From Histomonas meleagridis (taxonomy: Eukaryota; Parabasalia; Tritrichomonadida; Dientamoebidae): DNA of 64,000 nucleotides. How positions within the stretch are numbered: position 1 is the first letter of the stretch; each line of letters begins with the position of its first letter. Positions 1 through 12,469 of this stretch are shown here, in pieces. The notes under the pieces were generated by a model. That model saw nothing but the letters and a program-made list of their open reading frames with translations. It was not told the origin of the DNA and made no database searches. A program made the translations under genes and the position numbers. The stretch is taken from the NCBI GenBank assembly GCA_020186115.1, contig WSYJ01000173.1, positions 1-64,000 of the forward strand. The letters are read 5' to 3'.

Positions 1-3000
1 GTGTGTGTGGTACTTGTGTGTGTGGTACTTGTGTGTGTGGTACTTGTGTGTGTGGTACTTGTGTGTGTGGTACTTGTGTGTGTGGTACTTGTGTGTGTGG
101 TACTTGTGTGTGTGGTACTTGTGTGTGTGGTACTTGTGTGTGTGTGGTACTTGTGTGTGTGGTACTTGTGTGTGTGGTACTTGTGTGTGTGTGGTACTTG
201 TGTGTGTGGTACTTGTGTGTGTGGTACTTGTGTGTGTGGTACTTGTGTGTGTGGTACTTGTGTGTGTGGTACTTGTGTGTGTGGTACTTGTGTGTGTGGT
301 ACTTGTGTGTGTGGTACTTGTGTGTGTGGTACTTGTGTGTGTGGTACTTGTGTGTGTGGTACTTGTGTGTGTGGTACTTGTGTGTGTGGTACTTGTGTGT
401 GTGGTACTTGTGTGTGTGGTACTTGTGTGTGTGGTACTTGTGTGTGTGGTACTTGTGTGTGTGGTACTTGTGTGTGTGGTACTTGTGTGTGTGGTACTTG
501 TGTGTGTGTGGTACTTGTGTGTGTGGTACTTGTGTGTGTGGTACTTGTGTGTGTGGTACTTGTGTGTGTGGTACTTGTGTGTGTGGTACTTGTGTGTGTG
601 GTACTTGTGTGTGTGGTACTTGTGTGTGTGGTACTTGTGTGTGTGTGGTACTTGTGTGTGTGGTACTTGTGTGTGTGGTACTTGTGTGTGTGTGGTACTT
701 GTGTGTGTGGTACTTGTGTGTGTGGTACTTGTGTGTGTGGTACTTGTGTGTGTGGTACTTGTGTGTGTGTGTGGTACTTGTGTGTGTGGTACTTGTGTGT
801 GTGGTACTTGTGTGTGTGGTACTTGTGTGTGTGGTACTTGTGTGTGTGGTACTTGTGTGTGTGGTACTTGTGTGTGTGGTACTTGTGTGTGTGGTACTTG
901 TGTGTGTGGTACTTGTGTGTGTGGTACTTGTGTGTGTGGTACTTGTGTGTGTGGTACTTGTGTGTGTGGTACTTGTGTGTGTGGGTACTTGTGTGTGTGG
1001 TACTTGTGTGTGTGGTACTTGTGTGTGTGGTACTTGTGTGTGTGGTACTTGTGTGTGTGGTACTTGTGTGTGTGGTACTTGTGTGTGTGGTACTTGTGTG
1101 TGTGGGTCTTGTGTGTGTGGTACTTGTGTGTGTGGTACTTGTGTGTGTGGTACTTGTGTGTGTGGTACTTGTGTGTGTGGTACTTGTGTGTGTGGTACTT
1201 GTGTGTGTGGTACTTGTGTGTGTGGTACTTGTGTGTGTGGTACTTGTGTGTGTGGTACTTGTGTGTGTGGTACTTGTGTGTGTGGTACTTGTGTGTGTGG
1301 TACTTGTGTGTGTGGTACTTGTGTGTGTGGTACTTGTGTGTGTGGTACTTGTGTGTGTGGTACTTGTGTGTGTGGTACTTGTGTGTGTGGTACTTGTGTG
1401 TGTGGTACTTGTGTGTGTGGTACTTGTGTGTGTGGTACTTGTGTGTGTGGTACTTGTGTGTGTGGTACTTGTGTGTGTGGTACTTGTGTGTGTGGTACTT
1501 GTGTGTGTGGTACTTGTGTGTGTGGTACTTGTGTGTGTGGTACTTGTGTGTGTGTGGTACTTGTGTGTGTGTGTGGTGTGTGTGTGTGTGGTACTTGTGT
1601 GTGTGGTACTTGTGTGTGTGGTACTTGTGTGTGTGGTACTTGTGTGTGGTACTTGTGTGTGTGGTACTTGTGTGTGTGGTACTTGTGTGTGTGGTACTTG
1701 TGTGTGTGGTACTTGTGTGTGTGTGGTACTTGTGTGTGTGGTACTTGTGTGTGTGGTACTTGTGTGTGTGGTACTTGTGTGTGTGGTACTTGTGTGTGTG
1801 GTACTTGTGTGTGTGGTACTTGTGTGTGTGGTACTTGTGTGTGTGGTACTTGTGTGTGTGGTACTTGTGTGTGTGTGGTACTTGTGTGTGTGGTACTTGT
1901 GTGTGTGGTACTTGTGTGTGTGGTACTTGTGTGTGTGGTACTTGTGTGTGTGGTACTTGTGTGTGTGGTACTTGTGTGTGTGGTACTTGTGTGTGTGGTA
2001 CTTGTGTGTGGTTCTTGTGTGTGGTACTTGTGTGTGTGGTACTTGTGTGTGTGGTACTTGTGTGTGTGGTACTTGTGTGTGTGGTACTTGTGTGTGTGGT
2101 ACTTGTGTGTGTGGTACTTGTGTGTGTGGTACTTGTGTGTGTGGTACTTGTGTGTGTGGTACTTGTGTATGTGTGGTACTTGTGTGTGTGGTACTTGTGT
2201 GTGTGGTACTTGTGTGTGTGGTACTTGTGTGTGTGGTACTTGTGTGTGTGTGGTACTTGTGTGTGTGGTACTTGTGTGTGGTACTTGTGTGTGGTACTTG
2301 TGTGTGTGGTACTTGTGTGTGTGGTACTTGTGTGTGTGGTACTTGTGTGTGTGGTACTTGTGTGTGTGGTACTTGTGTGTGTGGTACTTGTGTGTGTGGT
2401 ACTTGTGTGTGTGGTACTTGTGTGTGTGGTACTTGTGTGTGTGGTACTTGTGTGTGTGGTACTTGTGTGTGTGGTACTTGTGTGTGTGGTACTTGTGTGT
2501 GTGTGGTACTTGTGTGTGTGGTACTTGTGTGTGTGTGGTACTTGTGTGTGTGGTACTTGTGTGTGTGTGGTACTTGTGTGTGTGGTACTTGTGTGTGTGG
2601 TACTTGTGTGTGTGGTACTTGTGTGTGTGGTACTTGTGTGTGTGGTACTTGTGTGTGTGGTACTTGTGTGTGTGGTACTTGTGTGTGTGGTACTTGTGTG
2701 TGTGGTACTTGTGTGTGTGGTACTTGTGTGTGTGGTACTTGTGTGTGTGGTACTTGTGTGTGTGGTACTTGTGTGTGTGGTACTTGTGTGTGTGGTACTT
2801 GTGTGTGTGTGGTACTTGTGTGTGTGTGGTACTTGTGTGTGTGGTACTTGTGTGTGTGGTACTTGTGTGTGTGGTACTTGTGTGTGTGGTACTTGTGTGT
2901 GTGTGGTACTTGTGTGTGTGGTACTTGTGTGTGTGGTACTTGTGTGTGTGGTACTTGTGTGTGTGGTACTTGTGTGTGTGGTACTTGTGTGTGTGTGGTA

Positions 3001-6000
3001 CTTGTGTGTGTGGTACTTGTGTGTGTGGTACTTGTGTGTGTGGTACTTGTGTGTGTGGTACTTGTGTGTGTGGTACTTGTGTGTGTGGTACTTGTGTGTG
3101 TGGTACTTGTGTGTGTGGTACTTGTGTGTGTGGTACTTGTGTGTGTGGTACTTGTGTGTGTGTGGTACTTGTGTGTGTGGTACTTGTGTGTGTGGTACTT
3201 GTGTGTGTGTGGTACTTGTGTGTGTGTGGTACTTGTGTGTGTGGTACTTGTGTGTGTGGTACTTGTGTGTGTGTGGTACTTGTGTGTGTGGTACTTGTGT
3301 GTGTGGTACTTGTGTGTGTGGTACTTGTGTGTGTGGTACTTGTGTGTGTGGTACTTGTGTGTGTGGTACTTGTGTGTGTGGTACTTGTGTGTGTGGTACT
3401 TGTGTGTGTGGTACTTGTGTGTGTGGTACTTGTGTGTGTGGTACTTGTGTGTGTGGTACTTGTGTGTGTGGTACTTGTGTGTGTGGTACTTGTGTGTGTG
3501 TGGTACTTGTGTGTGTGGTACTTGTGTGTGTGGTACTTGTGTGTGTGGTACTTGTGTGTGTGGTACTTGTGTGTGTGGTACTTGTGTGTGTGGTACTTGT
3601 GTGTGTGGTACTTGTGTGTGTGGTACTTGTGTGTGTGGTACTTGTGTGTGTGGTACTTGTGTGTGTGGTACTTGTGTGTGTGGTACTTGTGTGTGTGGTA
3701 CTTGTGTGTGTGGTACTTGTGTGTGTGGTACTTGTGTGTGTGGTACTTGTGTGTGTGGTACTTGTGTGTGTGGTACTTGTGTGTGTGGTACTTGTGTGTG
3801 TGGTACTTGTGTGTGTGGTACTTGTGTGTGTGGTACTTGTGTGTGTGTGGTACTTGTGTGTGTGGTACTTGTGTGTGTGGTACTTGTGTGTGTGTGGTAC
3901 TTGTGTGTGTGGTACTTGTGTGTGTGGTACTTGTGTGTGTGGTACTTGTGTGTGTGGTACTTGTGTGTGTGTGGTACTTGTGTGTGTGGTACTTTGTGTG
4001 TGTGGTACTTGTGTGTGTGGTACTTGTGTGTGTGGTACTTGTGTGTGTGGTACTTGTGTGTGTGGTACTTGTGTGTGTGGTACTTGTGTGTGGTACTTGT
4101 GTGTGTGGTACTTGTGTGTGTGGTACTTGTGTGTGTGGTACTTGTGTGTGTGGTACTTGTGTGTGTGGTACTTGTGTGTGTGGTACTTGTGTGTGTGGTA
4201 CTTGTGTGTGTGGGTACTTGTGTGTGTGGTACTTGTGTGTGTGGTACTTGTGTGTGTGGTACTTGTGTGTGTGGTACTTGTGTGTGTGGTACTTGTGTGT
4301 GTGGTACTTGTGTGTGGTACTTGTGTGTGTGGTACTTGTGTGTGTGGTACTTGTGTGTGTGGTACTTGTGTGTGTGGTACTTGTGTGTGTGGTACTTGTG
4401 TGTGTGGTACTTGTGTGTGTGTGGTACTTGTGTGTGTGGTACTTGTGTGTGTGGTACTTGTGTGTGTGTGGTACTTGTGTGTGTGGTACTTGTGTGTGTG
4501 TGGTACTTGTGTGTGTGTGGTACTTGTGTGTGTGGTACTTGTGTGTGTGGTACTTGTGTGTGTGGTACTTGTGTGTGTGGTACTTGTGTGTGTGGTACTT
4601 GTGTGTGTGGTACTTGTGTGTGTGGTACTTGTGTGTGTGGTACTTGTGTGTGTGGTACTTGTGTGTGTGGTACTTGTGTGTGTGGTACTTGTGTGTGTGG
4701 TACTTGTGTGTGTGGTACTTGTGTGTGTGGTACTGGTGTGTGTGTGTGTGGTACTTGTGTGTGTGGGGTACTTGTGTGTGTGGTACTTGTGTGTGTGGTA
4801 CTTGTGTGTGTGGTACTTGTGTGTGTGGTACTTGTGTGTGTGGTACTTGTGTGTGTGGTACTGTACTTGTGTGTGTGGTACTTGTGTGTGTGGTACTTGT
4901 GTGTGTGGTACTTGTGTGTGTGGTACTTGTGTGTGTGGTACTTGTGTGTGTGTGGTACTTGTGTGTGTGGTACTTGTGTGTGTGTGGTACTTGTGTGTGT
5001 GGTACTTGTGTGTGTGGTACTTGTGTGTGTGGTACTTGTGTGTGTGGTACTTGTGTGTGTGGTACTTGTGTGTGTGGTACTTGTGTGTGTGGTACTTGTG
5101 TGTGTGGGTACTTGTGTGTGTGGTACTTGTGTGTGTGGTACTTGTGTGTGTGGTACTTGTGTGTGTGGTACTTGTGTGTGTGGTACTTGTGTGTGTGTGG
5201 TACTTGTGTGTGTGGTACTTGTGTGTGTGTGGTACTTGTGTGTGTGGTACTTGTGTGTGTGGTACTTGTGTGTGTGGTACTTGTGTGTGTGGTACTTGTG
5301 TGTGTGGTACTTGTGTGTGTGGTACTTGTGTGTGTGGTACTTGTGTGTGTGTGGTACTTGTGTGTGTGGTACTTGTGTGTGTGGTACTTGTGTGTGTGGT
5401 ACTTGTGTGTGTGGTACTTGTGTGTGTGGTACTTGTGTGTGTGGTACTTGTGTGTGTGGTACTTGTGTGTGTGGTACTTGTGTGTGTGGTACTTGTGTGT
5501 GTGTGGTACTTGTGTGTGTGGTACTTGTGTGTGTGGTACTTGTGTGTGTGGTACTTGTGTGTGTGGTACTTGTGTGTGTGGTACTTGTGTGTGTGGTACT
5601 TGTGTGTGTGGTACTTGTGTGTGTGGTACTTGTGTGTGTGGTACTTGTGTGTGTGGTACTTGTGTGTGTGGTACTTGTGTGTGTGGTACTTGTGTGTGTG
5701 GTACTTGTGTGTGTGGTACTTGTGTGTGTGGTACTTGTGTGTGTGGTACTTGTGTGTGTGGTACTTGTGTGTGTGGTACTTGTGTGTGTGGTACTTGTGT
5801 GTGTGGTACTTGTGTGTGTGGTACTTGTGTGTGTGGTACTTGTGTGTGTGGTACTTGTGTGTGTGGTACTTGTGTGTGTGGTACTTGTGTGTGTGGTACT
5901 TGTGTGTGTGGTACTTGTGTGTGTGGTACTTGTGTGTGTGGTACTTGTGTGTGTGTGGTACTTGTGTGTGTGGTACTTGTGTGTGTGGTACTTGTGTGTG

Positions 6001-9000
6001 TGGTACTTGTGTGTGTGGTACTTGTGTGTGTGGTACTTGTGTGTGTGGTACTTGTGTGTGTGGTACTTGTGTGTGTGGTACTTGTGTGTGTGGTACTTGT
6101 GTGTGTGGTACTTGTGTGTGTGGTACTTGTGTGTGTGGTACTTGTGTGTGTGGTACTTGTGTGTGTGGTACTTGTGTGTGTGGTACTTGTGTGTGTGGTA
6201 CTTGTGTTTGTGTTGTGTGTGGTACTTGTGTGTGTGGGGTACTTGTGTGTGTGGTACTTGTGTGTGTGGTACTTGTGTGTGTGGTACTTGTGTGTGTGGT
6301 ACTTGTGTGTGTGGTACTTGTGTGTGTGGTACTTGTGTGTGTGGTACTTGTGTGTGTGGTACTTGTGTGTGTGGTACTTGTGTGTGTGGTACTTGTGTGT
6401 GTGGGTACTTGTGTGTGTGGTACTTGTGTGTGTGGTACTTGTGTGTGTGGTACTTGTGTGTGTGGTACTTGTGTGTGTGGTACTTGTGTGTGTGGTACTT
6501 GTGTGTGTGGTACTTGTGTGTGTGTGGTACTTGTGTGTGTGGTACTTGTGTGTGTAGGTGGTACGTGTGTGTGTGTGGTACTTGTGTGTGTGGTACTTGT
6601 GTGTGTGTGGTACTTGTGTGTGTGGTACTTGTGTGTGTGGTACTTGTGTGTGTGGTACTTGTGTGTGTGGTACTTGTGTGTGTGGTACTTGTGTGTGTGG
6701 TACTTGTGTGTGTGGTACTTGTGTGTGTGTGGTACTTGTGTGTGTGTGGTACTTGTGTGTGTGGTACTTGTGTGTGTGGTACTTGTGTGTGTGGTACTTG
6801 TGTGTATGTGTGTGGTACTTGTGTGTGTGTGGTACTTGTGTGTGTGGTACTTGTGTGTGTGGTACTTGTGTGTGTGTGTGTGGTACTTGTGTGTGTGGTA
6901 CTTGTGTGTGTGGTACTTGTGTGTGTGGTACTTGTGTGTGTGTGGTACTTGTGTGTGTGGTACTTGTGTGTGTGTGGTACTTGTGTGTGTGGTACTTGTG
7001 TGTGTGGTACTTGTGTGTGTGGTACTTGTGTGTGTGGTACTTGTGTGTGTGGTACTTGTGTGTGTGGTACTTGTGTGTGTGGTACTTGTGTGTGTGGTAC
7101 TTGTGTGTGTGGTACTTGTGTGTGTGGTACTTGTGTGTGTGGTACTTGTGTGTGTGGTACTTGTGTGTGTGGTACTTGTGTGTGTGGTACTTGTGTGTGT
7201 GGTACTTGTGTGTGTGGTACTTGTGTGTGTGGTACTTGTGTGTGTGGTACTTGTGTGTGTGGTACTTGTGTGTGTGGTACTTGTGTGTGTGGTACTTTTG
7301 TGTGTGGTACTTGTGTGTGTGGTACTTGTGTGTGTGGTACTTGTGTGTGTGGTACTTGTGTGTGTGGTACTTGTGTGTGTGGTACTTGTGTGTGTGGTAC
7401 TTGTGTGTGTGGTACTTGTGTGTGTGGTACTTGTGTGTGTGGTACTTGTGTGGTACTTGTGTGTGTGGTACTTGTGTGTGTGGTACTTGTGTGTGTGTGT
7501 GTGTACTTGTGTGTGTGGTACTTGTGTGTGTGTGGTACTTGTGTGTGTGGTACTTGTGTGTGTGGTACTTGTGTGTGTGGTACTTGTGTGTGTGGTACTT
7601 GTGTGTGGTACTGTGTGTGTGTGGTGCTTGTGTGTGTGGGGTACTTGTGTGTGTGGTACTTGTGTGTGTGGTACTTGTGTGTGTGGTACTTGTGTGTGTG
7701 GTACTTGTGTGTGTGTGGTACTTGTGTGTGTGTGGTACTTGTGTGTGTGGTACTTGTGTGTGTGGTACTTGTGTGTGTGGTACTTGTGTGTGTGGTACTT
7801 GTGTGTGTGTGGTACTTGTGTGTGGGGTACTTGTGTGTGTGGTACTTGTGTGTGTGGTACTTGTGTGTGTGGTACTTGTGTGTGTGGTACTTGTGTGTGT
7901 GGTACTTGTGTGTGTGGTACTTGTGTGTGTGGTACTTGTGTGTGTGTGGTACTTGTGTGTGTGGTACTTGTGTGTGTGGTACTTGTGTGTGTGGTACTTG
8001 TGTGTGTGGTACTTGTGTGTGTGGTACTTGTGTGTGTGGTACTTGTGTGTGTGTGGTACTTGTGTGTGTGGTACTTGTGTGTGTGGTACTTGTGTGTGTG
8101 GTACTTGTGTGTGTGGTACTTGTGTGTGTGGTACTTGTGTGTGTGGTACGTGTGTGTGTGTGGTACTTGTGTGTGTGGTACTTGTGTGTGTGGTACTTGT
8201 GTGTGTGGTACTTGTGTGTGTGTGGTACTTGTGTGTGTGGTACTTGTGTGTGTGTGGTACTTGTGTGTGTGGTACTTGTGTGTGTGGTACTTGTGTGTGT
8301 GTGGTACTTGTGTGTGTGGTACTTGTGTGTGTGGTACTTGTGTGTGTGGTACTTGTGTGTGTGGTACTTGTGTGTGTGTGGTACTTGTGTGTGTGGTACT
8401 TGTGTGTGTGTGGTACTTGTGTGTGTGGTACTTGTGTGTGTGGTACTTGTGTGTGTGGTACTTGTGTGTGTGGTACTTGTGTGTGTGTGGTACTTGTGTG
8501 TGTGGTACTTGTGTGTGTGGTACTTGTGTGTGTGGTACTTGTGTGTGTGGTACTTGTGTGTGTGGTACTTGTGTGTGTGTGTGGTACTTGTGTGTGTGTG
8601 GTACTTGTGTGTGTGGTACTTGTGTGTGTGGTACTTGTGTGTGTGGTACTTGTGTGTGTGGTACTTGTGTGTGTGGTACTTGTGTGTGTGGTACTTGTGT
8701 GTGTGGTACTTGTGTGTGTAGGTGGTACTTGTGTGTGTGTGGTACTTGTGTGTGTGGTACTTGTGTGTGTGTGGTACTTGTGTGTGTGTGGTACTTGTGT
8801 GTGTGGTACTTGTGTGTGTGGTACTTGTGTGTGTGGTACTTGTGTGTGTGTGGTACTTGTGTGTGTGTGGTACTTGTGTGTGTGGTACTTGTGTGTGTGT
8901 GGTACTTGTGTGTGTGGTACTTGTGTGTGTGGTACTTGTGTGTGTGGTACTTGTGTGTGTGGTACTTGTGTGTGTGTGTACTTGTGTGTGTGTGGTACTT

Positions 9001-9330
9001 GTGTGTGTGGTACTTGTGTGTGTGTGGTACTTGTGTGTGTGGTACTTGTGTGTGTGGTACTTGTGTGTGTGGTACTTGTGTGTGTGGTACTTGTGTGTGT
9101 GGTACTTGTGTGTGTGGTACTTGTGTGTGTGGTACTTGTGTGTGTGGTACTTGTGTGTGTGGTACTTGTGTGTGTGTGGTACTTGTGTGTGTGGTACTTG
9201 TGTGTGTGGTACTTGTGTGTGTGGTACTTGTGTGTGTGGTACTTGTGTGTGTGGTACTTGTGTGTGTGTGGTACTTGTGTGTGTGGTACTTGTGTGTGTG
9301 GTACTTGTGTGTGTGGTACTTGTGTGTGTG
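1..9330 (+). repeat. GT-rich satellite array, 15-bp monomer
   Basis: Head-to-tail copies of the 15-mer GTGTGTGTGGTACTT, roughly 600 in this part, continuing beyond the left edge of the window. Most departures are 2-bp gains or losses in the GT run (17-mers and 13-mers); base substitutions are rare. The monomer is 5 codons long and lacks stop codons in all three forward frames and in the reverse complement. Very long open frames therefore exist by composition alone, and I do not regard any as a gene. Isolated TAGGTGG-containing 19-bp monomers appear near 6555 and 8719. The strand bias (G and T on the + strand) is nearly complete. Confidence 0.97.
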
Positions 9331-10385
9331 GGTACTTGTGTGTGTGGGTGGTACTTGTGTGTGTAGGTGGTACTTGTGTGTGTGGGTGGTACTTGTGTGT
9401 GTGGTACTTGTGTGTGTGGTACTTGTGTGTGTGTGGTACTTGTGTGTGTGGTACTTGTGTGTGTGTGGTACTTGTGTGTGTGTGGTACTTGTCTTGTGTG
9501 TGTAGGTGGTACTTGTGTGTGTAGGTGGTACTTGTGTGTGTAGGTGGTACTTGTGTGTGTGGGTGGTACTTGTGTGTGTAGGTGGTACTTGTGTGTGTAG
9601 GTGGTACTTGTGTGTGTAGGTGGTACTTGTGTGTGTAGGTGGTACTTGTGTGTGTAGGTGGTACTTGTGTGTGTAGGTGGTACTTGTGTGTGTAGGTGGT
9701 ACTTGTGTGTGTAGGTGGTACTTGTGTGTGTGGTACTTGTGTGTGTGGTACTTGTGTGTGTGTGTTACTTGTGTGTGTGTGGTACTTGTGTGTGTGTGGT
9801 ACTTGTGTGTGTGTGGTACTTGTGTGTGTGGTACTTGTGTGTGTGTGGTACTTGTGTGTGTGGTACTTGTGTGTGTGGTACTTGTGTGTGTAGGTGGTAC
9901 TTGTGTGTGTAGGTGGTACTTGTGTGTGTAGGTGGTACTTGTGTGTGTAGGTGGTACTTGTGTGTGTAGGTGGTACTTGTGTGTGTAGGTGGTACTTGTG
10001 TGTGTAGGTGGTACTTGTGTGTGTAGGTGGTACGTGTGTGTGTAGGTGGTACTTGTGTGTGTAGGTGGTACTTGTGTGTGTGGTACTTGTGTGTGTGGTA
10101 CTTGTGTGTGTGTGGTACTTGTGTGTGTAGGTGGTACGTGTGTGTGTGTGGTACTTGTGTGTGTGGTACTTGTGTGTGTGGTACTTGTGTGTTGTGTGTG
10201 TGTGTGTGTGGTACTTGTGTGTGTAGGTGGTACTTGTGTGTGTGGTACTTGTGTGTGTGTGGTACTTGTGTGTGTAGGTGGTACTTGTGTGTGTAGGTGG
10301 TACTTGTGTGTGTAGGTGGTACTTGTGTGTGTAGGTGGTACTTGTGTGTGTGGTAGGTGGTACTTGTGTGTGTGTGGTACTTGTG
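9331..10385 (+). repeat. Satellite transition zone, mixed 15/17/19-bp monomers
   Basis: Continuation of the same array, in which the 15-mer is interspersed with the 19-mer GTGTGTGTAGGTGGTACTT and a GGGTGG variant. TAG stop codons now occur in every third or fourth unit. Local runs of pure 19-mer (about 9505-9720 and 9890-10070) alternate with runs of 15/17-mer. This is a blockwise mixture, as expected from unequal exchange, rather than random point mutation. Confidence 0.9.
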
Positions 10386-11690
10386 TGTGTAGGTGTTACT
10401 TGTGTGTGTAGGTGGTACTTGTGTGTGTAGGTGGTACTTGTGTGTGTAGGTGTTACTTGTGTGTGTAGGTGGTACTTGTGTGTGTAGGTGGTACTTGTGT
10501 GTGTGGTACTTGTGTGTGTAGGTGTTACTTGTGTGTGTAGGTGGTACTTGTGTGTGTAGGTGGTACTTGTGTGTGTAGGTGGTACTTGTGTGTGTAGGTG
10601 GTACTTGTGTGTGTAGGTGGTACTTGTGTGTGTAGGTGTTACTTGTGTGTGTAGGTGTTACTTGTGTGTGTAGGTGTTACTTGTGTGTGTAGGTGGTACT
10701 TGTGTGTGTAGGTGTTACTTGTGTGTGTAGGTGGTACTTGTGTGTGTAGGTGTTACTTGTGTGTGTAGGTGGTACTTGTGTGTGTAGGTGTTACTTGTGT
10801 GTGTAGGTGTTACTTGTGTGTGTAGGTGGTACTTGTGTGTGTAGGTGTTACTTGTGTGTGTAGGTGTTACTTGTGTGTGTAGGTGGTACTTGTGTGTGTA
10901 GGTGTTACTTGTGTGTGTAGGTGTTACTTGTGTGTGTAGGTGGTACTTGTGTGTGTAGGTGTTACTTGTGTGTGTTGGTGTTACTTGTGTGTGTAGAGTG
11001 GTACTTGGTGTTACTTGTGTGTGTAGGTGTTACTTGTGTGTGTAGGTGGTACTTGTGTGTGTGGTACTTGTGTGTGTAGGTGTTACTTGTGTGTGTAGGT
11101 GGTACTTGTGTGTGTAGGTGTTACTTGTGTGTGTAGGTGGTACTTGTGTGTGTAGGTGTTACTTGTGTGTGTAGGTGTTACTTGTGTGTGTAGGTGGTAC
11201 TTGTGTGTGTAGGTGTTACTTGTGTGTGTAGGTGGTACTTGTGTGTGTAGGTGTTACTTGTGTGTGTAGGTGTTACTTGTGTGTGTAGGTGGTACTTGTG
11301 TGTGTAGGTGGTACTTGTGTGTGTAGGTGTTACTTGTGTGTGTAGGTGGTACGTGTGGGTGTAGGTGTTACTTGTGTGTGGTAGGTGGTACTTGTGTGTG
11401 TAGGTGTTACTTGTGTGTGTAGGGTGTTACTTGTGTGTGTAGAGTGTTACTTGTGTGTAGGTGGTACTTGTGTGTGTAGGTGTTACTTGTGTGTGTAGGT
11501 GTTACTTGTGTGTGTAGGTGTTACTTGTGTGTGTAGGTGTTACTTGTGTGTGTAGGTGTTACTTGTGTGTGTAGGTGTTACTTGTGTGTGTAGGTGTTAC
11601 TTGTGTGTGTAGGTGTTACTTGTGTGTGTAGGTGTTACCTGTGTATGTGGGTGTTACTTGTGGATACTGTGGTGTGGTATGGGGGGAGGG
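10386..11690 (+). repeat. Satellite edge, 19-bp monomer with GTTACTT variant
   Basis: Array of the 19-mer GTGTGTGTAGGTGTTACTT mixed with its GGTGGTACTT sister. The G-to-T change (GGTACTT to GTTACTT) first becomes frequent here and is almost fixed at about 11460-11640. The last units degrade (GTGTATGTGGGTG and a run of G at 11680-11690) into unique AT-rich sequence. This is the diverged edge of the satellite. Confidence 0.92.
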
Positions 11691-11841
11691 GTGAGTATAT
11701 CAGATCACAATAAATTGGAACCAGTATGTTATATATACACATATATTTATTAATTGAATTATACTTGGATCAACGAAATCTCATTTTGGATTAAATCAAA
11801 AAAAAGTATTTTAATTATATAAAAATCAATGATGAACTTGT

Positions 11842-12459
11842 TTATTTTTTGGTTTGCTTTAGAGGAGTAATTATTTTCAATATTTTGCTTAGATTATCTT
11901 TGTATTTTTTGATTTGTTGGTGATATTTTTGCCAGATTCTTCTCTCTTGAAGAATATAATGTGCAGCCAGAAATATTAGGTGTTTCACTGCAAATGAAGT
12001 ATCATTTGGAAGATTCATAAAGAATCTAAAAATTAACTCTGGTACTACGCAGTATTGGGTAACTACAAATATTTCAGTTATCGTTCCAATTGGTACAATA
12101 ACGGAAATAAACAAAATTATCGAGCTGATGATAAATGAAATCGAAGGAACATAAAGTAGGACATTTAAAAAGAACAATACTGCCTCCGAAATATAAACAT
12201 GATCAAGAATTGAGCAAAATAAAAAGTATGTGCCTCCTACAATATCAAAAAATAAATTACATTTGTTAAATGAATCTACCGTTATAAGAGAGCCAATCGC
12301 TAATGCAAATTCTATAAATAATATAATTGTCGTAACAAGTTTGAAATATTGGTTGATACGTTCGACTTCATTATTGGGTAACTCATTATTCTCGCGATTT
12401 TTTACTTCTATAGTTGAATGTTGCGTGTTTTTATTTTGGTCTTTTGTATCAGTAGACAT
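11842..12459 (-). CDS. hypothetical multi-pass membrane protein
   Basis: A 205-residue frame read on the minus strand. I start at the ATG complementary to 12457-12459 (MSTDTKDQ), because the open frame upstream of it begins only with GTG. The first 35 residues are polar. Hydrophobic stretches follow at about 38-60, 72-92 and 100-145 (the last long enough for two spans). The C-terminus is basic (KKYKDNLSKILK region, ending LKQTKK). This topology suggests a four-helix membrane protein, but I recognise no family. It is the first gene after the satellite and lies within 200 bp of the array edge. Function unknown. Confidence 0.6.
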   Translation of the reverse strand: MSTDTKDQNKNTQHSTIEVKNRENNELPNNEVERINQYFKLVTTIILFIEFALAIGSLITVDSFNKCNLFFDIVGGTYFLFCSILDHVYISEAVLFFLNVLLYVPSISFIISSIILFISVIVPIGTITEIFVVTQYCVVPELIFRFFMNLPNDTSFAVKHLIFLAAHYILQERRIWQKYHQQIKKYKDNLSKILKIITPLKQTKK

Positions 12460-12469
12460 TTTCACAATT

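Noticed and set aside
1-9524. Several overlapping giant open reading frames of hundreds to thousands of codons
   Set aside because: They are translations of the satellite monomer, which has no stop in any frame; composition explains them completely.
1-11690. CRISPR array
   Set aside because: Repeats are contiguous with no unique spacers.
1-11690. Telomere repeat
   Set aside because: Strand orientation is wrong for a left end and the monomer is variable in length; not supported as telomere.
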